From: JBIOHJ01 sp044448905
GTDB lineage: Bacteria; Bacteroidota; Bacteroidia; AKYH767-A; OLB10
DNA length: 28,973 bases
NCBI GenBank assembly: GCA_044448905.1
Contig: JBIOHJ010000025.1
Coordinates: 1-28,973, forward strand
Reading direction: 5' to 3'
Shown here: positions 23,547 to 28,973 of the stretch, in pieces
Layout: the number at the start of each line of letters is the position of its first letter
How positions within the stretch are numbered: position 1 is the stretch's first letter
Made by a program: the position numbers and the translations under genes
The notes under the pieces: generated by a model
Database searches by the model: none
Told to the model about the DNA's origin: nothing
What the model saw: only the letters and a program-made list of their open reading frames with translations

Positions 23547-23645
23547 AGAATTGTTTAACGTCCATCTACGTCAAAACTTACAACTAGTCCCGATAAAATC
23601 AGGATTCGTTGGACAGATTGTTGGGTAAGTCTTGGTTTTTGTTTT

Positions 23646-24479
23646 TTAGATGGCAGGGATTTCGGCAAGCAGCTTTTCCATGGTTTTTTGCATGGATTTT
23701 GCTTCATTGCGGGCTTTTTCTGCAAAATCTTTACCCGAGCCTGCATAAATGATGCTGCGGGAAGCATTAATTAAAAGTCCGCATTTGTTATTCATTCCGT
23801 TCCGGGCAACTTCTTCCAAATTTCCTCCCTGTGCACCCACTCCCGGAACCAAAAAAAAATGATGCGGAACAATTTTCCTTATTTCTTTAAACATATTTGC
23901 CTGCGTTGCACCAACAACATACATCATGTTCTCAGCAGTTCCCCATTTTTGGGAAGTAATCAGGACTTCCTCAAACAATTTTCTGGCTTCTGACTTCCGA
24001 CTTCCGACTTCCGACATCTGAAAATCTTCCGCTCCTTTATTAGATGTCAATGCCAATAGAATAACCCATTTATTTTTATACGTAAGAAAAGGAGTTACCG
24101 AATCTTCACCCATGTATGGTGCAACTGTTAAGGCATCAAAATCATATTTTTCGAAAAATGTTTTTGCATACATGGCAGAAGTGTTGCCAATGTCACCACG
24201 TTTGGCATCAGCAATGGTAAAAATATCTTTGGGAATATATTTAAGTGTTTTTTCTAAGCTGATCCAGCCTTTACTTCCCAAACATTCATAAAATGCAATG
24301 TTGGGCTTGTATGCAACACAGATGTCTTTTGTCGCATCAATAATTATTTTGTTGAATTCAAAAACCGGATCATCTGATTTTAAAAGATGTTTAGGAATTT
24401 TTTCCAAATCGGTATCCAATCCCACGCAGAGGAAAGATTTTTTCTTTTTGATTTGAAAGATGAGTTCTGATTTAGTCAT
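23646..24479 (-). CDS. pyrF: Orotidine 5'-phosphate decarboxylase PyrF
   Basis: 277 residues, the long (type 2) form usual in Bacteroidota. FLCVGLDTDLEKIP opens the barrel and AYKPNIAFYE follows. The catalytic motif is DAKRGDIGNTSAMYAK, with ALTSNKGAEDFQ, YVVGATQ and FFLVPGVGAQGG (phosphate loop) further on. It decarboxylates OMP to UMP, the last step of pyrimidine synthesis. A 7-bp tandem repeat is embedded in frame after EDFQ, before the helix ARKLFEEVL, without breaking the enzyme. It is 30 nt downstream of prfA and probably cotranscribed with it. Confidence 0.97.
   Translation of the reverse strand: MTKSELIFQIKKKKSFLCVGLDTDLEKIPKHLLKSDDPVFEFNKIIIDATKDICVAYKPNIAFYECLGSKGWISLEKTLKYIPKDIFTIADAKRGDIGNTSAMYAKTFFEKYDFDALTVAPYMGEDSVTPFLTYKNKWVILLALTSNKGAEDFQMSEVGSRKSEARKLFEEVLITSQKWGTAENMMYVVGATQANMFKEIRKIVPHHFFLVPGVGAQGGNLEEVARNGMNNKCGLLINASRSIIYAGSGKDFAEKARNEAKSMQKTMEKLLAEIPAI
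23985..24015. repeat. Heptanucleotide tandem repeat inside pyrF
   Basis: GACTTCC occurs three times in a row (23992-23998, 23999-24005, 24006-24012), preceded by a degenerate copy (23985-23991) and followed by GAC. In the pyrF frame it encodes roughly SEVGSRKSEA, with Ser-Arg-Lys-Glu composition unlike its surroundings. Confidence 0.9.
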
Positions 24480-24509
24480 TAATTCCTGATACTTTGTACT
24501 TGATTCTAT

Positions 24510-25589
24510 TCATACAATACTCGCCTCTTTCATCTTCTCCGCATTCTCAGCCATCTGCAATGCATCAATAAATTCCTGTATATCGCCATTCACAAATGCC
24601 GGAAGGTTATGCATGGACAGCCCGATACGGTGATCCGTTACACGGCTCTGCGCATAGTTATATGTACGTATTTTAGCCGACCGGTCGCCTGTAGATACCA
24701 TTGTTTTTCTTCGCTTTGCAATTGCATCATTATGTTTCTGTAATTCCATTTCATACAATTTTGTTCGCAACATCTGCAAAGCTCTTGCACGGTTGCCATG
24801 CTGTGAACGTTCAACCTGGCATGTTACAACAATACCGGTAGGCTTATGCGTCATTTGCACTTTTGTTTCCACTTTATTTACATTTTGCCCTCCCGCTCCG
24901 CTCGACCGTGCAGTTTGGACTTCCAGGTCGGCAGGATTTATAGTTACATCCACTTCTTCGGCTTCTGGTAGTACCGCAACCGTTGCTGCCGAAGTATGAA
25001 CCCGTCCCATTTGTTCAGTTTCAGGTACACGCTGCACACGATGCACACCCGATTCGTATTTTAACACACCATAAACTCCACTTCCCTTTACGCTGAAAAC
25101 AATTTCCTTAAATCCCCCGGCTGTTCCTGCATTGTAATCCATCAATTCGGTTTTCCATCCTCTCCTTTCGCAATAACGCGTGTACATGCGGTATAAATCT
25201 CCGGCAAAAATACTGGCTTCATCGCCACCGGTTCCGGCACGTATTTCAACTTCCACATCTTTTTCATCTTCGGGGTCTTTTGGAATTAGTAAATAACGGA
25301 TATGTTCTTCCAGTTTTTCTTTTTTTTGTTCTAATTCTTCAACATCTGCTTTTGCCATTGTGCGAAACTCCTCGTCTTTTTCGGTATTCAGAATTTCTTT
25401 TGAATGAGAAAGATTGCTTAAAACAGTTTTATATTCCTCATAAGTTTCTACTACTTCCCGCAAATCTTTGTAGGATTTATTCAAAGCCGTAAACCGCTTC
25501 ATATCCGAAATCACCTCAGGGCTGCTGAGCTGCATTTCTATTTCATGGAAACGTTGTTTGATGGCTTCGAGCTTATCTGTTAACTCCAT
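24510..25589 (-). CDS. prfA: Peptide chain release factor 1
   Basis: 359 residues, the standard RF1 length. The universal GGQ catalytic motif is at 233-235 (SSGAGGQNVNKVE). The codon-recognition PxT tripeptide is Pro-Glu-Thr at 189-191 (QRVPETEQMGRVHTSA), where E. coli RF1 has PAT. The N-terminal helical domain contains long acidic/basic helices, and the C-terminus has the SDR-like DHRIGLSMHNL block. It releases the finished peptide at UAA and UAG. It starts 25 nt after purM and ends 30 nt before pyrF. Confidence 0.97.
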   Translation of the reverse strand: MELTDKLEAIKQRFHEIEMQLSSPEVISDMKRFTALNKSYKDLREVVETYEEYKTVLSNLSHSKEILNTEKDEEFRTMAKADVEELEQKKEKLEEHIRYLLIPKDPEDEKDVEVEIRAGTGGDEASIFAGDLYRMYTRYCERRGWKTELMDYNAGTAGGFKEIVFSVKGSGVYGVLKYESGVHRVQRVPETEQMGRVHTSAATVAVLPEAEEVDVTINPADLEVQTARSSGAGGQNVNKVETKVQMTHKPTGIVVTCQVERSQHGNRARALQMLRTKLYEMELQKHNDAIAKRRKTMVSTGDRSAKIRTYNYAQSRVTDHRIGLSMHNLPAFVNGDIQEFIDALQMAENAEKMKEASIV

Positions 25590-25614
25590 TTTATAAAATA
25601 GTATTCAAATTTTT

Positions 25615-26784
25615 TTAATAAACAAATTCTCCTTTTTCACTCTCAATCGTCAGCTTTTTTATTTTAGATTTTTCCACTCTTCCCACAATCTGCGCATCCA
25701 CTCCGAATGATTTTGATATTTTAATTAATGCATTAGCATGTTCAGGCGAAACATAAATTTCCATCCGGTGCCCCATGTTAAACACTTTAAACATTTCCTT
25801 CCATTCCGTTCCTGATTCCTGTTGTATCAATTTAAAAACCGGGGGTATTTTAAATAAATTATTTTTAATCACATGTAATTTGTCAACAAAGTGAAGAATT
25901 TTCGTTTGTCCGCCTCCACTGCAATGCACCATTCCGTGAATATGCCTGCGATGTTTTTCAAATATCTTTTTAATTATTGGTGCATAGGTTCTTGTTGGCG
26001 ATAAAACCACCTTACCAATTTCGATTTTCAAACTTCCAATGACCAATTGTTCCGTTAATGTTTTAGTTCCCGAATAAATTAATTCAGATGAAATTAATGA
26101 ATCAAAAGTTTCCGGGTATTTTTTTGCAAGAGCATTAAAAAAAACATCATGGCGCGCAGAAGTTAACCCGTTACTTCCAATGCCGCTGTTGTATTCTTTT
26201 TCATATTTCGCTTTTCCGGAAGATGCGAGCCCTATAATTACATCACCCGCACGAATGTTTGCATTGTCAATTATATGTGAACGTTTCATTAGGCAGGTTA
26301 CTGTTGAATCCACAATTATTGTTCGTACCAAATCGCCAACATCAGCAGTTTCTCCTCCGGTTGTATGAATGTTTATCCCATACTTTCTTAAATCTTTAAC
26401 AATTTCTTCTGTGCCATTAATGATTGCTGCAATCACTTCTCTCGGAATTAAATTTTTATTTCTTCCGATGGTTGAGGAAAGTAGAATATTATCGGTTGCG
26501 CCTATGCAAAGCAAATCATCAATATTCATTACCAAAGCATCCTGCGCAATTCCTTTCCAAACCGATGCATCCCCGGTTTCTTTCCAGTAAGCATAAGCCA
26601 AAGCCGATTTGGTTCCTGCTCCATCCGCATGCATTACAATGCAATGCTGTTTGCTTCCGGTCAAATAATCAGGAACTATTTTGCAAAATGCTCTCGGAAA
26701 AATTCCCCTATCAATTTTTTTAATTGCCGAATGAACATCTTCCTTCTCAGATGAAACTCCTCTTGATGAATACCTTGATTTCAT
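25615..26784 (-). CDS. purM: Phosphoribosylformylglycinamidine cyclo-ligase (AIR synthase), Bacteroidota type
   Basis: 389 residues from the ATG at 26784. The ATG at 26796 adds MIEI and is less likely because relatives begin just before RYxxRGVS. Conserved blocks: RYSSRGVSSEKEDVHSAI, MHADGAGTKSALAY, AQDALVMNIDDLLCIGA, SSTIGRNKNLIP, TTGGETADVGDLV and GLASSGKAKYEKEYNSGIGSNGLTSARHD. These match the PurM/AIR-synthase fold (N- and C-terminal halves). It is the divergent, longer type common in Bacteroidota; E. coli PurM is about 345 residues. It makes AIR from FGAM with ATP in purine synthesis. First gene of a purM-prfA-pyrF run and preceded by the terminator of the gene before it. Confidence 0.93.
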   Translation of the reverse strand: MKSRYSSRGVSSEKEDVHSAIKKIDRGIFPRAFCKIVPDYLTGSKQHCIVMHADGAGTKSALAYAYWKETGDASVWKGIAQDALVMNIDDLLCIGATDNILLSSTIGRNKNLIPREVIAAIINGTEEIVKDLRKYGINIHTTGGETADVGDLVRTIIVDSTVTCLMKRSHIIDNANIRAGDVIIGLASSGKAKYEKEYNSGIGSNGLTSARHDVFFNALAKKYPETFDSLISSELIYSGTKTLTEQLVIGSLKIEIGKVVLSPTRTYAPIIKKIFEKHRRHIHGMVHCSGGGQTKILHFVDKLHVIKNNLFKIPPVFKLIQQESGTEWKEMFKVFNMGHRMEIYVSPEHANALIKISKSFGVDAQIVGRVEKSKIKKLTIESEKGEFVY

Positions 26785-26839
26785 AATTTCAATCATTCAA
26801 AATCTGCGCGAATATTTTCGACTAAGTTATTAAAAACAA

Positions 26840-26870
26840 AAAACTCCTCACGTTTTGCATGAGGAGTTTT
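26840..26870 (-). terminator. Intrinsic terminator after the OmpA family gene
   Basis: AAAACTCCTCA (26840-26850) pairs with TGAGGAGTTTT (26860-26870) around a 9-nt loop. In the minus direction it is followed by TTGTTTTTAA. It separates the OmpA gene from purM. Confidence 0.85.
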
Positions 26871-26889
26871 GAAAATTATTTTTCTCAAG

Positions 26890-28884
26890 TTATTGTTTCG
26901 GAACGTAATCGGTGCTTAGCACTTCAAATTCAGTTCTACGGTTATATTGGTGGGCTTTTTCCTTCAAATCATTGGTTGAAAGAGCACCAATGAATTCCGG
27001 TGTAAGTTTATCACCTGTTTTAAATGGAGTGTACTCTTCGTTATTCTCAACTTCTTTCGGTGAAGTTTCACCTTTCCCTTCCCAACTCAGGCGTTCTTTA
27101 TCAATTCCGCTTTTTATCAGGTAATCAACTACCGATTTTGCACGTCTTCCTGACAAAGCAACGTTATATGCATCACTTGCACGTAAGTCGGTGTGTGATG
27201 TAAGCTTCACAGTAATGGTTGGGTTTTCGTTAAGAGTAGAGACTAAACCATCCAGTGCTTTTTTAGATTCAGGACGAAGTGTTGATTTATCAAGATCGTA
27301 GAAAATTTCAGGAAGAGTAATGGGCCGTGCTGTAGATTTCAATGGGAAATCAAAATTTTCTTCAAAATCTTTTGATTCATCTATTCCTACTGTAGAAACA
27401 TCAGCAAACTTGGTAAGGTAACCTGTAAACGATGCTGATAATTTATATTTTACACCCGGTTTTAACTGGTAACGGTATGTTCCGGGACCTTCTGTTTTAA
27501 CACTGAGCGAAGTTCCATCGCTGCCAAATAATTCAACAGTCGCTCCAGCAATGTTTTCCTTAGTATCGGTATCATATACACGACCAAACACTGCAAAATT
27601 TGGAGGAGGCATTACAAATGAATAAATATCATCAGCACCCAAACCACCTTCACGATTTGAGGAAATAAAACCTGTAGTTGCTGCTGTAAACATAATTCCG
27701 AAATCATCACCGGATGAATTCATGGGTGACTTGAGGTTATTTACATTCCATGTTCCGGCATCTGAAGAAGCCGAGAAAATATCCAAACCTCCCATGCCAG
27801 GCAAACCATTCGATGAAAAATAAAGTTTGCCGTTATCATTTATGTATGGAAACATTTCTTCACCACTTGTGTTCACCGCAGTACCCAGATTCATTGGCGC
27901 ACCCCAGGTTGATGTTGCGGCATCATAATTAGAAACATAAATATCATGTCCGCCCTGCCCACCCGGCATGTCAGATGAAAAATAAAGCGAGTTTCCATCG
28001 GTAGATAGCGAAGGGTGTCCTGTTGAATAATCGTCTGAATTAAAAGGCAAAGAATCGGGAGTTCCCCATCCGCTTCCACTATACGACACTTTATAAATTT
28101 TGCAGAAACCTGTTTTGCCCGGAATTTTCTGGCAACGGGTAAAGTACATGGTAGTTCCTTTACTATCCCATGCAGCTGAGCCATCGCTGGCAGCACTATT
28201 CACCGGAGCCGCAACTGCGGTTGGGGTACTCCACTTTCCATTATTGTCAGCTGTTGATTGAAATAAATCGAAAAATTTTTGTCCATACCATCCATCAGTC
28301 GTAGTGCCATTTGACTCTTCACGTGACGAAGTAAAGTAAAGAGAGTTTTTATCGGTTGGTGATTGTGCAGTTGCAAAATCAAAATATCTGGTATTAAGTG
28401 CTGATGCATTTTCAACGGTAAACCGCGTGGGTTTATCTTTCCATTCTTGTGCCATGGTGCAAGCCTGTATTCCGGCATCACCTTTATTATCGCCTGTATT
28501 AAGTGTTTTATATTCGTTATACTTTGCACTTGCTTCATCATATTTGCCATTCATTTTTAAAGCATCAGCCCAGTTTAATATTACCTGGGGCTCTTTATTA
28601 CCGCTGGCATATGCCTTTTCGTACCAGCCAGCAGATTCTTTTGAATTGTTTGTTTTGCGATAACATTCAGCAACAAACCAGGCAGTACGCCCTTTGTCAA
28701 CTGCTTTCTTTTGCTTTACATAGCTTTTTTTGTAAAGTTCCATTGCCTGCGAGTATAATTCGCGGTTATAAAGCGCATCGGCTTTTGCAGTCTTGCTCTT
28801 TTTCGCTTTAGGTGCAGCATCTGTATTTACAGTGAGAATTGTAAGTGAAATCAGGCAAAGCAGTAAATTTTTGATCTTGTTCAT
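26890..28884 (-). CDS. OmpA family protein with TPR, PD40 propeller and CRD domains (PorE-like)
   Basis: 664 residues from the ATG at 28884; an upstream ATG at 28929 adds 15 polar residues before the signal peptide and is rejected. A signal peptide is followed by a TPR-like region (about 25-140: ADALYNRELYSQAMELYKKSY, GWYEKAYASGNKEP). WD40-like PD40 blades follow (about 170-410: SLYFTSSREESNG, HPSLSTDGNSLYFSSDMPGG, PYINDNGKLYFSSNGLPGMGGLDIF). Next is a carboxypeptidase-regulatory-like domain (about 425-500) and a C-terminal OmpA domain with IFYDLDKSTLRPES, LTSHTDLRASDAYNVALSGRRAKSVVDYL and the final NRRTEFEVL. This order is the same as in Porphyromonas PorE, a T9SS-associated peptidoglycan-binding protein. 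Unlike PorE, no lipobox Cys is seen at the cleavage site. Several paralogues of this design exist in most Bacteroidota, so PorE identity is not proven. Confidence 0.87.
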   Translation of the reverse strand: MNKIKNLLLCLISLTILTVNTDAAPKAKKSKTAKADALYNRELYSQAMELYKKSYVKQKKAVDKGRTAWFVAECYRKTNNSKESAGWYEKAYASGNKEPQVILNWADALKMNGKYDEASAKYNEYKTLNTGDNKGDAGIQACTMAQEWKDKPTRFTVENASALNTRYFDFATAQSPTDKNSLYFTSSREESNGTTTDGWYGQKFFDLFQSTADNNGKWSTPTAVAAPVNSAASDGSAAWDSKGTTMYFTRCQKIPGKTGFCKIYKVSYSGSGWGTPDSLPFNSDDYSTGHPSLSTDGNSLYFSSDMPGGQGGHDIYVSNYDAATSTWGAPMNLGTAVNTSGEEMFPYINDNGKLYFSSNGLPGMGGLDIFSASSDAGTWNVNNLKSPMNSSGDDFGIMFTAATTGFISSNREGGLGADDIYSFVMPPPNFAVFGRVYDTDTKENIAGATVELFGSDGTSLSVKTEGPGTYRYQLKPGVKYKLSASFTGYLTKFADVSTVGIDESKDFEENFDFPLKSTARPITLPEIFYDLDKSTLRPESKKALDGLVSTLNENPTITVKLTSHTDLRASDAYNVALSGRRAKSVVDYLIKSGIDKERLSWEGKGETSPKEVENNEEYTPFKTGDKLTPEFIGALSTNDLKEKAHQYNRRTEFEVLSTDYVPKQ

Positions 28885-28973
28885 AGATGTATTTTGTGGT
28901 TCAGATGGGTTAAAACAAAAGGATGACAAAGAAAAAAATTATTTTCTACATATCAAAACTTATTTGAAAAAGG

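Overview
The window comes from a Bacteroidota genome, most likely an environmental or metagenome-derived member. The evidence is an LpxC-FabZ fusion, three proteins with C-terminal type IX secretion (T9SS) sorting domains, a TonB receptor paired with a DUF4249 lipoprotein, a PorE-like OmpA protein, near-absence of Shine-Dalgarno sites, and several matches to the Bacteroidota -7 promoter element TAnnTTTG. Nothing in the window looks like phage, plasmid, IS element or CRISPR. It is mostly envelope-biogenesis core genome with a small accessory patch at about 13.4-19.5 kb.

Layout, left to right. 1-273: tail of an ABC exporter (+). 280-4506 (-): a T9SS cargo protein, then a TonB receptor with its DUF4249 lipoprotein. 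4677-4929 (+): tRNA-Pro(GGG) with a hairpin-rich leader and an intrinsic terminator. 5021-5761 (+): a TerC membrane protein. 5778-10751 (-): a tight run read as amidase, MlaD/MCE protein, membrane Fe-S protein, CCG-domain Fe-S protein and a small conserved protein. 10876-13440 (+): an LptD-like LPS assembly protein divergent from the amidase. 13448-13795 (-): a 21-bp tandem-repeat ORF with one internal stop. 13918-14859 (+): a protein with a C-terminal carboxypeptidase-regulatory-like fold, followed by a strong terminator and a structured repeat. 15064-19389 (-): two T9SS cargo genes 15 nt apart. 19531-23533 (-): lpxD, lpxC-fabZ, lpxA and an ABC ATPase. 23646-26784 (-): purM, prfA, pyrF. 26840-28884 (-): terminator and the PorE-like OmpA protein.

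How the genes work together. lpxD, lpxC-fabZ and lpxA supply early lipid A synthesis. The LptD-like protein places LPS in the outer membrane, and the MlaD-like protein probably handles phospholipid traffic. The amidase remodels peptidoglycan, to which the OmpA-like protein is expected to bind. The T9SS cargo proteins are surface or secreted products of the same envelope.

Least ordinary items: (1) the minus-strand heptad-repeat ORF (14 alternating 7-residue units, one stop codon), together with a perfect 10-bp inverted repeat between it and the next gene; (2) a T9SS gene whose frame, signal peptide and family N-terminus are intact but which has ATT where the start codon should be; (3) a large surface protein with an S74 self-cleaving domain between its repeat stalk and its T9SS signal; (4) 7-bp tandem repeats lying in frame inside a T9SS signal and inside pyrF, with similar 7-8 bp repeats between genes.
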